Shown: positions 33,963 to 56,654 of the stretch, one piece after another
Layout of the letters: every line of letters begins with the position of its first letter
Position numbering within the stretch: position 1 is the first letter of the stretch
Assembly (NCBI GenBank): GCA_019096065.1
Contig: JAGUCH010000002.1
Coordinates: 12,908,501 to 12,972,500 of the forward strand
From: Paracyclopina nana
Lineage: Eukaryota; Arthropoda; Copepoda; Cyclopoida; Cyclopettidae
Direction: 5' to 3'
Length of the DNA stretch: 64,000 bases
Program-made: the position numbers and the translations under genes
The notes under the pieces: model-generated
Databases searched by the model: none
Told to the model about the DNA's origin: nothing
What the model saw: only the letters and a program-made list of their open reading frames with translations

Positions 33963-34394
33963 AAGCTATACGTACATGCACCAATAGTTATACTGTGCGC
34001 GCAAATGCCTTTGTGAAAGCAAAACGTGGAGTTGGTGATGACGAGCAGCTGGTCGATCGCGTCGTTGGACAATAAGTTCAAGTTTGGCAGCTGATCCAGC
34101 GACGGAGACGACGTTGCCGTGCCTTCCTTGGAGAGCAGCTGGTCCGGATCCCCATCCAGGTCGAAGTCGTGCCACTCCGCTCCGAGCGAGGAGCTGCAGA
34201 TTCCGACCGGAAAAGAGAAAGGAGAGCAGCGGGGACGACGACAACGAAGCTGCAGTAGCTCGTACCGCACGATATGTACTACATAGCATAGTGGAACGCG
34301 AGCTCCATGTCTTCAGTGATCCGCAAGCTGGCCAACGCGTAGGAGCTAGCTGCTAAAGGGCTATTAGTATGGGGTGCTCCTCCTGGCCATCATC
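33963..34394. other. Intergenic region with a possible minus-strand exon
   Basis: GC-rich stretch of about 430 bp between two plus-strand genes, including the ZMYND19 5' flank. On the minus strand, an acceptor (AATCTGCAG, about 34197) opens a frame with an acidic stretch (EWHDFDLDGDPDQLL). A phase-compatible upstream ATG exon with a GTAGTA donor lies near 34280-34305. No family recognised, so it is left as a candidate only. Confidence 0.3.
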
Positions 34395-35596
<1,202 letters not shown>

Positions 35597-36103
35597 TATT
35601 GATCTCCTGCCTCAACGTTTTCTTCCTCAATACCATCATCATCACGAAAAGCTTGGCCTTCATTACATTCCTTGTCACGTATCTTAACTAGCAACACATC
35701 ATACCAAAGACGACATTAATTATACCTTACGCCCAACATCATTAATAACAGTTTTCCTACGTCAGAAAAAAGTACACCTCAGGAAAGTGTGTACCACTTA
35801 TATCATGGTCCCTCCTATCTCTCTCTCAAGTCATTTCTCCAACTTTCCTCCGCTAATTCAACTAACGCAAAAATCCTCTGCTGTGCGTACAAAGTAGACC
35901 AAATATTTTAATACTATTCGCTCTATATGTGCACTTTCGCCTCTCTTTTTACTACTACTATGCGATGTTATTATTGATGTGCAACGACAACTTGTTCTTG
36001 CTACTAGTCCATTTTATACCATCTTTCACTGCTGAATTACACAGAGATGAAAAAGATAATCCGAGCTATCTGTATTACGTGATATCTGCGTTGAAATACT
36101 TGC
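35597..36103. other. Convergent intergenic region
   Basis: About 500 bp of T/C- and AT-rich sequence between the 3' ends of ZMYND19 and Nup62. No coding or structural feature seen. Confidence 0.5.
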
Positions 36104-37785
36104 TTACAAAATACCGATGCGTTCGCTCTCCTTTTTGCGGATGTCTTGCAGCTTAGTCACGTCCTCCAGCCTCTTTTGAACGAGTCCGCTGGTCTGATCG
36201 ATCCATTGAAGAGCATCCATGTGGGCATTGAGAACACGGCTGATCTGTACAATCGGATCATTATCGTTGGTGCTGCGGTTGGCTGAGTTCAGGTGCTCAA
36301 TGATTTCACGCAGATCATCACCCATGCGCTGCAGTTGAGCATCGAGATTTTCAGCAAGGCTGTAAATTCGCTCTCTTTCAGCGTCAGGGGGCGGAGCGTC
36401 AGCCAAGGAGGCCTCAAGAGGCCGCAATATTTCGTCGAGCTCGGTCTGCTGACTTTTCACAAAATCTAGCTCGTGCTCTAAACGCTGAAAAAACGTGCGC
36501 ATTATAACAGAGGGTCTCATTAGTTAGCTTTTTTTTAAAAAAAAACTTACCTGCTGATCAAGCTTCACTTTCTCCACAGCCTCGTGTAGCTTCACAATCT
36601 TTTCACCGTTGGCCATTAACAGCCGGTCCCAGGCATTTACTTGGGTGGCTTGGTTCAAGAACACCTTTTCTTGCTCCTCAAGTTCTAATGTCCATTTATT
36701 GATAGCTTCTTCCAGCTGCCTGTAGTTCATCGAGGCGGCTGCGGCTGAGGATGCTGACGCAGTGGTTCTAAATGAGAAAAAAATACTAAAGCATGGGCAA
36801 CAAGTGTTGATTAACTCCCTTACGAAGTGGCTGTAGAGAGGCCAATTGTAGGTGCTGCAGCCGTGGAAGATACTGCAGAAGTAACAGCCGGTGTGCCTAC
36901 AGTAGAACCAGATGAACTAGCTCCACCAAAACCGAAACCAGATGTTGCAGCAAGAGAGCTTGCCACGGTAGTTGCCGCTGGGGTAGAAAGTGAGCCAAAC
37001 GAAAGCCCACCAGTTGATGATGGTGGAGCACCCAAACTGGATGGAGCAGCGGCAGATGTAGTGGCAGTAGTAACAGCAGCGATGGATGATGATCCAAAGC
37101 CAAAGCCAGAGGAAGGAGCCGATGTTGTGGCTGCTCCTCCTAACGAGAATCCAGAGGATGGCTGTGGTGCAGCTGATGTTGTGCTTGGAGTGCCAAATGA
37201 TGGCCCTGTTCCTGCTGTTGGAGCAGGAGTTCCAAATGACAGACTTGTTCCAGATGTTGAAGCAGGGGTCCCAAAAGATAGCCCTGTTCCTGCAGTGGAC
37301 GCAGGAGTTCCAAATGACAAAGTCTTTGCAGCCGTGGGTGCAGCAGGGGTCGATAAGGAAAACGGAGGCGGGGCAGAAGCAGCAGCCGGAGTACTCCCTA
37401 AGGAGAAGCTGGTTGAAGCTGCAGCAGTAGTTGCAGATGCATTTGATGGACCTCCGAATGAGAAACTAGATGATCCGGCTGTTGAGGCTGCACTCAATCC
37501 AGCCCCAAAAGTGGGAGCGACAGCGGCAGTAGGTGCGGCAGTCGAGGCCACTCCTCCAAAGGAAAATCCACTAGCTGGCTGTGAACTGGCCGGAGCACTT
37601 GATCCGAATGAAAATCCCGAAGACGGGGCTGCTACTCCTCCTGAAGGAGCCGTACCAAATGAAAAGCCACCGGTGCTAGGAACGGCAGCGGCTGTTGTTG
37701 AAGCTGGAGCTCCAAACGAGAAACCTCCTCCACTTGCTGGTTGAGAAGAGGATCCTAAGCCTCCACCAAATGAGAATCCTGACAT
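36104..37785 (-). CDS. Nup62: Nucleoporin Nup62 (p62)
   Basis: Central-channel FG nucleoporin of the Nup62-Nup58-Nup54 complex. Exons 37785-36824, 36767-36551 and 36484-36104 (introns 56 and 66 nt) give 519 aa, matching the vertebrate length of about 520. Residues 1 to about 325 are a Ser/Thr/Ala-rich FG domain starting MSGFSFGGG, with many FSFG and SFGTP repeats. These include a near-tandem block TPASTAGTGLSFG repeated about four times. The C-terminal coiled-coil region shows strong family sequence: MNYRQLEEAINKWTLELEEQ, NQATQVNAWDRLLMANGEKI, EKVKLDQQRLEHELDF, DAQLQRMGDDLREIIEHLN and LNAHMDALQWIDQTSG. Both intron phases are consistent. The opposite strand of the FG exon is open for 305 codons, a by-product of its composition. 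Confidence 0.96.
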
Positions 37786-38965
37786 TATCGAACGAATTCA
37801 GGTCTGGAAGTTTGTAATTCTAATTTCGGCGCCAGCAAACGATCCACACACAGTCCTTGATAAACAAATTGTACCAAATAAGGACCGAACTATGAACAGT
37901 TGGATGGATTGCTTAGTGTTTTAGGGCATTCAACATGTACCTTTCAAAAATTGTGAAAAGCCAACGGAGAAAAATTAAATCTTAGCTCCAATTTTAAAAA
38001 GACAACGAAACTTGTTGTTTTTTTCATCCGAAAGAATAATTAGAAACCTGAAAGAGACAAGCTCGCGCTTTTTGCCGATTTCAGAATATAACAGTTTGAC
38101 GGAAAAATTAATTCACTCGTTGCGCAACCTTGTCAATAAAAGTTCTTGTATTTTGCGTTTACTAGTGAGGAAATAGTTCGTCAAAATGAATGCGCTCAAA
38201 CTTATAAAATGGAGCCGGACCAACTGATTCAAAAAATTAAAATTAGTTTTGGTACCAAATATTAGCCATTGGATCAAGAAAAGTCCGAAAAAAAGTCAAA
38301 CTACCAAAGTCGATCCTTCTAAATAGTTTCTCACGGTTTGTTCTTGAGTGCGCGGAGCAATTTTTGGTGATGGCCGATGCAACGAATGCAGCGCCAGAAA
38401 AATTAAACAAAAATAGCTTATTCGCCTCTAAAAAGCAAAGTCAAGTCGACTTCATTTCAAAAATTGGTGAATACTCAGCTAGAATTTAAACATTTAGTGT
38501 GAAGAGATGATTCGGGCCAGAGCATGGTTTTGTGTTCGGCGCAAGCCTAACTTCGTCGCCATTTGAAATTGGCGTCCATCTCGTGGCGAAGCAATGCGTG
38601 CGTTGAAAAAGTAATGGGCAAACCTGGATTGGCGAGCGCTCGTATTGAGACTCGCGAGATGCCGCAGGTGGCCAACAACACCATCAACGCCGGCCGCTGA
38701 GCAACGAACGCTGAGGGTAGCGAGGGCGATCTCGACCGCGCACACCCCGTCCGTCCCCAACCGCCCAATGATCTTTGGTTTCCACTGCTGCGAGCTATTC
38801 AGCTAGTTAGTTGTGAATCGGGGACGACGCGGAGACGAACAGGGACGCTGCCGCTGCTGACCTCGTCATATCATCCACAATCATAACAAGCACATCAGCC
38901 AGAAGAGCCCTATAAGAATATGTGATTATCGAGAGTGAACTGAAACCGAATTTCAAACAGAAGCC
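37786..38965. other. Divergent promoter region of Nup62 and Notch
   Basis: About 1.2 kb between two head-to-head genes. AT-rich to 38500, then GC-richer (38560-38900), consistent with the Notch 5'UTR and promoter. A minus-strand frame of 88 codons (38494-38760) has no recognisable features and probably reflects base composition. Confidence 0.45.
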
Positions 38966-49625
<10,660 letters not shown>

Positions 49626-51790
49626 GGAGCTAATCTTAACGTTGTGACTGTTATACCATCGGATCTCATGTGCAACCTGGTTGTTTTTTAAATCTTCTAT
49701 GCGCGGATATTATACCATTTACTATGCCCATAGTAGTACGGTTTTTACAAACGCTGTACAGCCTCTGTGTTTTAATGTGTATCATATATACTATAAAAAT
49801 GATAATACTGTCTTCCAGCCATTCTACATTGACAATCCTGATGGCGACGTCTTTCTTTTTTAAAAATGAAATAAAAAATAATTCATGGACTTAAACAGAT
49901 TCTTTTATTCTTGCTTGGACTAGCGCTTTGACAATTTCGATTCTGTACACTCTAAGCTGCATTATTCGCATTATCTCAAAAGAAAGTTTGTGTTTTTTAA
50001 GTTTTTTAGTTGAAAATATCATTTCATGAATATTAAAATGCCAAATGCTCTACAAATAGGTTCTGCAGATAAAAAAAACCACTTTTCTTGAAAGTTTGGG
50101 CTGGTTTGTGCAGGTTTGGGTGAGTTTGTGCCCAAACTCCTTTTATAGCAGTAATTACAATGTTTAAGTTTATGATTAACCCACTTGCCATAGGATTTGG
50201 AAGCTGAAACTTTTTATTTCGGCTCTCCGCATCATTAGGGAGCTTTTGGCATTGGAATTTAGAAAATCTAAAGGTTTGGGCGAGTTTGTGTTTTTTAAGT
50301 TTTTAAGTTAAAAACATCATTTCATGCATAGAAAAATGCAATATGCTCAACAAATAAGTTCTCCAGCTTCATGATCTCTGAGCTTGTAAGTCTTTGATAT
50401 TTCACTGACCACCAAAAGTAGAACCAAGAATACATACAGTTGCGCTTCTAAGCTACTTCCTACAAACGCAGTTAAAGCCAAAACGTCCATTTCCTTTATT
50501 TAAGATTGGCGTAACAATTGTTCGATCTTCTCAAGGAAAGCTTTTTTTACCAATCAATTTCACAATGATAGTACGTTCATTTGACTTTCTTTGTCAGAGA
50601 TTATTGCTCAGAGACGCTCTGATATTATTAAAGAGGCTATTTGCGTAGGCTGACCCTAATGCTACAGATGTAGGAGAATCGATAGAAAACCTGAACCAGC
50701 TCACTTTTTCCGGATCATCAGGAAAGTCATAGTCTCTACTATATCGTAGCACCGTCATCAATTACTTATCAAAATGGCATTATTATCGCTTTTTAAAAGG
50801 GAAATGCTGCAACTATGCAGAATCGTGAAAAGGCCTTGGTTTGGCCCTTTCCTATGCAAAATTAATACCCATCCCAACCAGACATTCAGAGCCCTCATAT
50901 CTTAAACAACCCTCATGTAAACTTATACATGATCACAACATAAAGTTTATATTGACTGCCTTGCCACTTGAATAAAACCAAATAAAGTAATTTACCGTTT
51001 CATATTTGATTTCTTAAAAAGTTGGTAAGGCAGTTAATGTTGCAAAACAACATACCTAGGGTGAAGGAGGGCTAACACGCTGCAATTTTTTTTCAGAAAA
51101 CTTAGGAAAATTTCTGGTTGGGTTTTGTTAAAAGCTTGAACTACTACACCGGGCTTTATGCTCTGTTCATCCACTCTACTTTCTTGTCATACCTTACGTC
51201 GAAGCTCCACGAATTTTTATTAGCTGTCGTACCTCTTACGGAAGGGTGTTACGTTTTCGTTGCCTCTAGGATTGGCTCAACTAATGAAAAAAGGAAATAA
51301 TCCGTCAAATGATTGACTTACAAACTGTTTTTACTAGCCATAGCTGGCCGGCTTTACTTGCTGCTAGACACATCCTTACCTTTAGTAAGACTCAGACAAA
51401 AACAATACAAGTTTGGACCGTTAACCCTTGAACGAAGGCAAATCACAGATGAACACAGCATTAAGTCAACTCTAGCTAGCAAGCACATAACTTGACCAAC
51501 TCACTCTCACTTGCCCGATGCGTAACTATTACTTTAAAAAATCATGTCTATCTGATGCATGGGCCGTTTTTCTGACAGAATGGACAGCATTGATCCAATC
51601 TAAAATTGAGAGAACTAAGCTATTTGACTTCATAATTCAGGTAATCGTAAAATTGTTTGGTTTTTTGCTGGATAGGATCAGGTTAGGATTGTTTAGGAGT
51701 CCGGTTAAAGAAGGTTTTGTTTTGTAAAATTATTATAAAATGCAAATCATCAGGAAATAATCAAGTGAAAATATTGTGGGCAACCATCTT
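49626..51790. other. Notch 3'UTR and AT-rich intergenic sequence
   Basis: The Notch 3'UTR probably ends shortly after AATAAA at 49870-49875. Beyond it lies AT-rich sequence in which phrases such as GGTTTGGGCGAGTTTGTGTT recur at about 49980-50340. This suggests an old dispersed or tandem repeat. No gene supported. Confidence 0.45.
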
Positions 51791-51920
51791 GGAGGCAAAA
51801 GTTCAAGGGGCAAAAGTCCAAGGGGCAAAAGTCCAAGGGGCAAGAGTACAAGGGGCAAAAGTACAAGGGGCAAAATTACAAGGGGCAAAAGTCCTAGGGG
51901 CAAAAGTCCAAGGGGCAAAC
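51791..51920. repeat. 15-bp minisatellite, about 8.7 copies
   Basis: Tandem unit GGGCAAAAGTCCAAG with small variants (GTTCAAG, GTACAAG, ATTACAAG, GTCCTAG). Because 15 is divisible by three the array is open in several frames, producing an apparent AKVQG pentapeptide repeat that I take to be noncoding. Confidence 0.9.
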
Positions 51921-52245
51921 TGCTTAATATTCAAATATGGCTACTATTCTAATATTTTTGCCAACCAACTCGTGAATGGCTCTTGACTGTTATCATCTTG
52001 TGTGACAGTTTTCTAATGCATTAATTTTAGCTAAAATGTAATAAAAATCCAACTAACAATGCAGAATATGCAGCAATGCTTGAAACTCGAAGTAACTCGC
52101 AATTTGAAAATTCGTTCCATCACTACTGAACATTGCTCGCTTTTCTTTCTGACGTCACACTAACTTGCAGAGTAGCGCATCGAATTTTTAGGTCGCGATA
52201 ATCTTGGAATTTCAAGCTACCAAGGATTTGCGGTTACTGGTAGAT
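51921..52245. other. Intergenic sequence
   Basis: AT-rich sequence between the minisatellite and the fold-back element. A TGACGTCA occurs at 52150-52157. No gene seen. Confidence 0.4.
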
Positions 52246-52451
52246 AATAATAGTTCCCTACCACCCTCAGCAAAAGTTAGGCCCCGGGAAAAATCCCTGA
52301 TCGGCCGGGAAAGATTTGAGAACCGAACTACTATTTTTCATCCGAGCGTAGCGAGGAAATGAAAAATGTGCGAGGTTCTCAAATCTTTCCCGACCTCTCA
52401 GGGATTTTTCTTGGGGCCTAACTTTTGCTGAGGGGGTAGGGAACTATTATT
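52246..52451. mobile_element. Fold-back (long-hairpin) element, about 206 bp
   Basis: The left arm beginning AATAATAGTTCCCTAC pairs with the right arm ending GTAGGGAACTATTATT. Pairing continues inward with few mismatches through GGCCC-GGGAAAAATCCCTGA and AGATTTGAGAACC. The loop itself contains a smaller hairpin (TTTTTCAT...ATGAAAAA around CGAGCGTAGCGAG). The arms are about 80 bp each. The layout is that of a palindromic MITE or fold-back element. No target duplication is certain. Confidence 0.8.
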
Positions 52452-53718
52452 TAGTATCAAGTGACAGATCAAGAGTGAGCGAGACTGCTTAGTAGTTACG
52501 ACTGAAATAGTCGTTGTAGATGAAGAGGGCATTAAACTTTGATATTTCCTTCTCTTTTCATGCTAATATGGGAAAACGCACTTGCGTTGTACACTTTTTG
52601 CTTCTCGGCAAAGATAGATTGAGGTAATCAATTATTTCAGGATTTGATAATCTTGACTATCAAATACTGGAGTCGAAACACACAATTTTTGCAACAATTT
52701 TTGCAGGATTGCTTTTGGTAGATAGGATTTTTAGTTAGCTTCACACTACTTTTAACTATTTTAATTACACAAAAATGTGATATTGAGCAAACTGCTTCGT
52801 AATTACGTGCTTCATAGCATTTTAAAATGCGGAGAAGAATCTGAGCTTATAATTGGAAAGCAAAAGAGTCATTGAGCATTGTTTGCGTGAGTTCTACGTA
52901 TATCCCATTTTCTTTTCTTCACAGGGATACAAAAAAACTTTCAAGTCAGATTCAAACCTAATTGCGTAGGATGCATTAACGTAAATGTTGCCAAGCAACA
53001 GAATATACATTACCATACGAATTAGAGGTACGCGTGATGATCGATCGGAACGAAAAAGTAAAGCTGATTACAACTTCTCTAATCAGATTAATTGGCATTA
53101 TAACTTGGTCGCAGGAAACGATTAAATATGCTATATTGCTTTGATATTAATTGCTTGGAATTGGTTGGCCCAACGTTTCAAGTATGATATTACGTATACC
53201 AAACTGTACTACTGAAATGCATTTTCTTTTCAACTGCAGTCCTAAGAGATGCAACTAGTCAGGCATGAGCCCATCACGCCATAATGCCCTCATAATTGTT
53301 AATCATCTTTGTTCGCGGCTAGGTGAGGTAATTATTGCCTAATTAGTTACCATCACTGGGTTCCTTGTAGTTGTCTAGATTTTCACGAGAGTTTCCGCGA
53401 TCTCATTAGAAAGATTGTCAAATGGGGAGACTACAGGCACAATTCCCATTTTGGCAGATTCAAGGAGGAGAGTGTGCTGAAGGCAGCTTTGCATAATTTT
53501 GAGACGTCTATTGGAAAAATTCCAAATTGGGTATCGCCAAATGAGAGCTGAAGGATGCAATAGCTAGCTTATCGCTAGGTTGGAATTGACCTCATTTGCA
53601 TATCAAAGTTTTGCAAGGTGGAAAATGAGGTCAATGTAGGTGACAATTTGTTCAAACAGTAGAATGTCCTCTGCGATGAGAGATAAGGCTTTATATATCG
53701 ATCGAAGCTTTATTCATC
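52452..53718. other. Intergenic region upstream of the CS-alpha-beta mosaic gene
   Basis: About 1.3 kb of AT-rich sequence with no supported gene. Close to the next gene are a GATA-type site (GAGATAAGG, about 53680-53688) and TTTATATAT at about 53690, only some 28 nt before the ATG. That is too near for a canonical TATA box unless the real leader differs. Confidence 0.4.
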
Positions 53719-54721
53719 ATGGAGCTTCTCATAGTTTTGGGACTGGCGCTACTCTCAGTTCATGGTAATACAGTAGCTCTTATTTCGATATTATTAATGT
53801 CATATTTGACACTGATGCTTGTATAGGTCAATACTTGCGGCCGCCCTACAGTAACAGCTGGCAGGGAGGATATGTGGGAAGATGGCCTTCGCAATATTAC
53901 CAGCCTCAGCAGCAGCAGTATCGATGGAACAACCAGCAGCCAGCCTATACCTACCAATACCCGCGAAATGAGCCAAGCGCCAACAATTATTACCAAGGGG
54001 TGAGAGCTCTTCAAAAATCAATAACTTCCAATGACCAAGTGGACGCATTGCAGGATTACTACCAAGATCGTCGGTACCTTCCGGAAGCTGTGCCAAGGGA
54101 CAAGTGCATCCCCAGGCAGTGCTACAAGATCTGCCGGCTTCGGCTGCTCGGGGGCGGCCGGTGCGACCAGGGCCACTGCATATGCTATGCTGGATTCTTC
54201 AACTACGATGGCAGCCCGCAGGCCAACTACTACCAAGAAGACAGCTTTTGGTGGGACCTGACTGAGGCTGAGAAGGACCAAATCCGCTACGAGATCAAGA
54301 AATGGAGGTGGGGTGGTTCATGTTGAAAGGACTCAAAAATGAGCATCAATTCTTATTCTTCTCTGTCAGGGACAACTATCAGGGCGGCCGGCCTTCAAGG
54401 CCTGATTACAATCCCGGAGGTGGAGGGACCGGAGGTGGAAACTACAACCCTGTGCCAACGCAAAGGCCCCCTTACAGGCCCACCTACAGGCCCCCTTTGA
54501 CCACGACCAAGCCCCCGTACAGGCCCCCGTATAGGCCCCCAAGCACGGCTAGGCCTCCCTATTACGGAGGGGGCAGCAGCAACAATAACAACAACAACAA
54601 CAACAACTGGTTCAACACGCCAGGAGAGGGAAGTGGCGGACGGGACAATGATAATGACGACGAGGATGACAACTCCTTTGGAGGAGGCTTTGGCGATGAC
54701 GATGGTGGCTTCTTTGGTTGA
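53719..54721 (+). CDS. Secreted mosaic protein with embedded CS-alpha-beta (defensin-like) motif
   Basis: Exons 53719-53764, 53827-54307 and 54370-54721 (both introns 62 nt) give 292 aa. Signal peptide MELLIVLGLALLSVHG. A Gln/Tyr/Pro/Asn-rich segment (about 17-75) precedes a six-cysteine core, C109-x4-C114-x3-C118-x9-C128-x4-C133-x-C135. It contains CYKIC and GGGRC, and matches the CS-alpha-beta spacing of arthropod defensins. A Tyr/Trp/acidic stretch follows. The C-terminal third is Gly/Pro-rich (YRPPYRPP repeats, Thr-rich linkers), then a run of nine Asn and an acidic Gly tail. The fold is inferred from spacing only. An antimicrobial or matrix role is conjecture. If intron 2 were retained, translation would stop after WGGSC. 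An AATAAA (54723-54728) starts two bases after the stop, so the 3'UTR must enter the convergent IQUB exon. Confidence 0.78.
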
Positions 54722-54728
54722 AAATAAA

Positions 54729-55511
54729 TCACTCTTCTTGCTCCTCCTCAGCTGCGGGCTGTTTGCTTACTGGCTGCTTGAAAAAGTTGCCCATGGTGGA
54801 CATTTTTGAAAAGTGGTTTCTGGCTAGCGTGTGCTTGTGCCGTATCTTCTGGACCAGGATGGCACCGTAGGCCTTGAAGAGGTTACTCAGCTGTCCATGG
54901 ATGTCAGCCTCGTGGTGCGTGAGCAGAACGCAGTTCCAGGGCGACCACTCCTCGCCGTGGATCCATCGGATGAGGCGCAACTCATACATGTTGGACAGGC
55001 CCGAGAGGATGGAGCGGCTGTCCCAGAAGCTGCGAATGATGTAGCGAATGTCCGAGTCCTGGAGCTGGAAGATGGGCGAGGTTGTGTTGTTCCTCGATTC
55101 CTCGTCATGCTTGATGCGGTCAAGCATGCTCTTGTAGACGCTCAAGTCCTGCCTTGAACGGGCATCGTTGTCCAGCTGCTCGCAGTGCGTGCACCGCCCC
55201 ACTGCGGGGCCCGAGCTCAGCGAGAACTTCGTCCTCGGCAAATAGTTACGGCAGCTCAGGCAAAACTCGGTCTTGGAGCTCCTGGCCTTGGGCTTGGCCG
55301 CATGCAGCACGGCCACGGGCAGCTGGCTTTCATAGCGGGTGATTTCGGGGTTATGGGCAGGGCTGCGGAGCAACTGCAAGAACTGGCTTAGGATCCGCTG
55401 CCTCAGGCCAAAAAGGTTGCTTGCCTTCACTCCGCGGTTCACCAGCTCGTGCTCACGCAGGGCGAGGCCATACAGCTCGGTCACGAGGGGGCACGGCTCA
55501 AGCTGGTTAAG
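54729..55511 (-). CDS. IQUB: IQUB (IQ motif and ubiquitin domain protein), C-terminal exon
   Basis: Axonemal/ciliary protein associated with radial spokes. The last exon runs from a clear acceptor (TTATCATTTTCAG, ending 55512) to TGA 54731-54729, phase 0, 260 aa. It starts LNQLEPCPLVTELYGLAL, followed by FGLRQRI-x-FLQL, PAHNPEITRYE, a zinc-ribbon-like FCLSCRNYLP...GRCTHCEQLDN, ARSRQDLSVYKSML, EEWSPWNCVLLT and an end in AYGAILVQKIRHKHTLARNHFSK. This is the conserved C-terminal domain of IQUB as I know it. The ubiquitin-like domain and IQ motifs should lie upstream (to the right), but only repeats are found to the window edge. The missing exons are therefore beyond 64 kb, or the gene is broken. 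Confidence 0.85.
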   Translation of the reverse strand, partial: LNQLEPCPLVTELYGLALREHELVNRGVKASNLFGLRQRILSQFLQLLRSPAHNPEITRYESQLPVAVLHAAKPKARSSKTEFCLSCRNYLPRTKFSLSSGPAVGRCTHCEQLDNDARSRQDLSVYKSMLDRIKHDEESRNNTTSPIFQLQDSDIRYIIRSFWDSRSILSGLSNMYELRLIRWIHGEEWSPWNCVLLTHHEADIHGQLSNLFKAYGAILVQKIRHKHTLARNHFSKMSTMGNFFKQPVSKQPAAEEEQEE

Positions 55512-56100
55512 CTGAAAATGATAAAATTAAATCATACATGCATAGCTGAAGAAAGGACCTTGTGCTAGCAACACAACATCAAGGAAAATCCTATAGCACA
55601 TAACTTTTCTTTAGATCAAATTGGGGGTCTCATATGATTTGAATCAGCTTTTTTGAGTTTTTCTTTCCTTTAGCAATATGATCTATTGGAAACCGTGAAT
55701 CGTACCTTATGCCGTCTCATTAAGCAATCTGTCTCATTTTCTTGATTATTTTTTTAGTTTTTAGGAGCCTAAGTAGTGTCTAAGATTCAAATATTCAATA
55801 TTTAGAGAGCTATCTTTCTTGGAATTCCATCTTTTCCTCAGATGACATCAAGCCGTCTGAACTCAATGCCATATAGTGGCCGCGACTAAATACTGCACCA
55901 AACTGATCTGGACTGCATTAGACTGCAATGTACTGCAATGGACTGCACCAAACTACACCGACGTTCACCAACCTGCACCACCCAGCACCAACCTGCATCA
56001 ATCTGCAAGGTGCTAATAATAGGCTAAACCAGAATGCACCAGAAAAACACATACATAAATAAACTAAAGCCGCCTCAACAGAAAAGGTAATTGATTTCAA
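55512..56100. other. Intron/intergenic sequence with simple ACTGCA-rich stretch
   Basis: Follows the IQUB acceptor. AT-rich to 55890, then a low-complexity run of ACTGCA/CTGCACCA phrases (about 55900-56010). A GGCCGCGACTAAATA phrase at 55879 resembles the start of the terminal inverted repeats found at 57316 and 60950. Confidence 0.45.
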
Positions 56101-56647
56101 ATGCTTGAAAAATTCCTAGTAGCACTAGATTCAATGGAAAAAAAGACTTAGAGTTTTGTCACAAACTTTATAGTCAGTGTGTGACTTGAAATGTTTCATG
56201 CCAGCTTTTAAACTGAATTTGCCACACTGCACCAGAAGTAACTTTTTTCAAAGTGGTTTGTGGAAAAGTTTCCTTTTACCACTAGCTTCCATGGAAAACT
56301 AGAGTTTCAGTTTTGTCGCAAACTTTTTGTTTCAGTGGGCAACTGAAAATCGCATCGCCACTAGCATTTCGCTACTACAGCCAGCTTTCAAACTGAATTT
56401 GCCACACTGCACCAGAAGTAACTTTTTTCAAAGTGGTTTGTGGAAAAGTTTCCTTTTACCACTAGCTTCCATGGAAAACTAGAGTTTCAGTTTTGTCACA
56501 AACTTTTTGTTTCAGTGGGCAACTGAAAATCGCATCGCCACTAGCATTTCGCTACTATAGCCAGCTTTCAAACTGAATTTGCCACACTGCACCAGAAGTA
56601 ACTTTTTTCAAAGTGGTTTGTGGAAAAGTTTCCTTTTACCACTAGCT
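56101..56647 (+). repeat. 180-bp tandem repeat, about 2.4 clear copies plus a diverged one
   Basis: GCCACACTGCACCAGAAGTA begins identical stretches at 56221, 56401 and 56581, an exact 180-bp period. The third copy stops at about 56647. A more diverged copy precedes (about 56101-56220). An inverted copy sits at 63787-63920. The third copy ends in the perfect palindrome TTACCACTAGCTAGTGGTAA (about 56636-56655). Confidence 0.9.
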
Positions 56648-56654
56648 AGTGGTA

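Noticed and set aside
36827..37744. 305-codon plus-strand frame rich in Val/Ala/Pro
   Set aside because: Antisense to the FG-repeat exon of Nup62; it is open because of that exon's composition.
51717..51986. AKVQG pentapeptide-repeat protein
   Set aside because: Coincides exactly with a 15-bp minisatellite; the flanks show no coding character.
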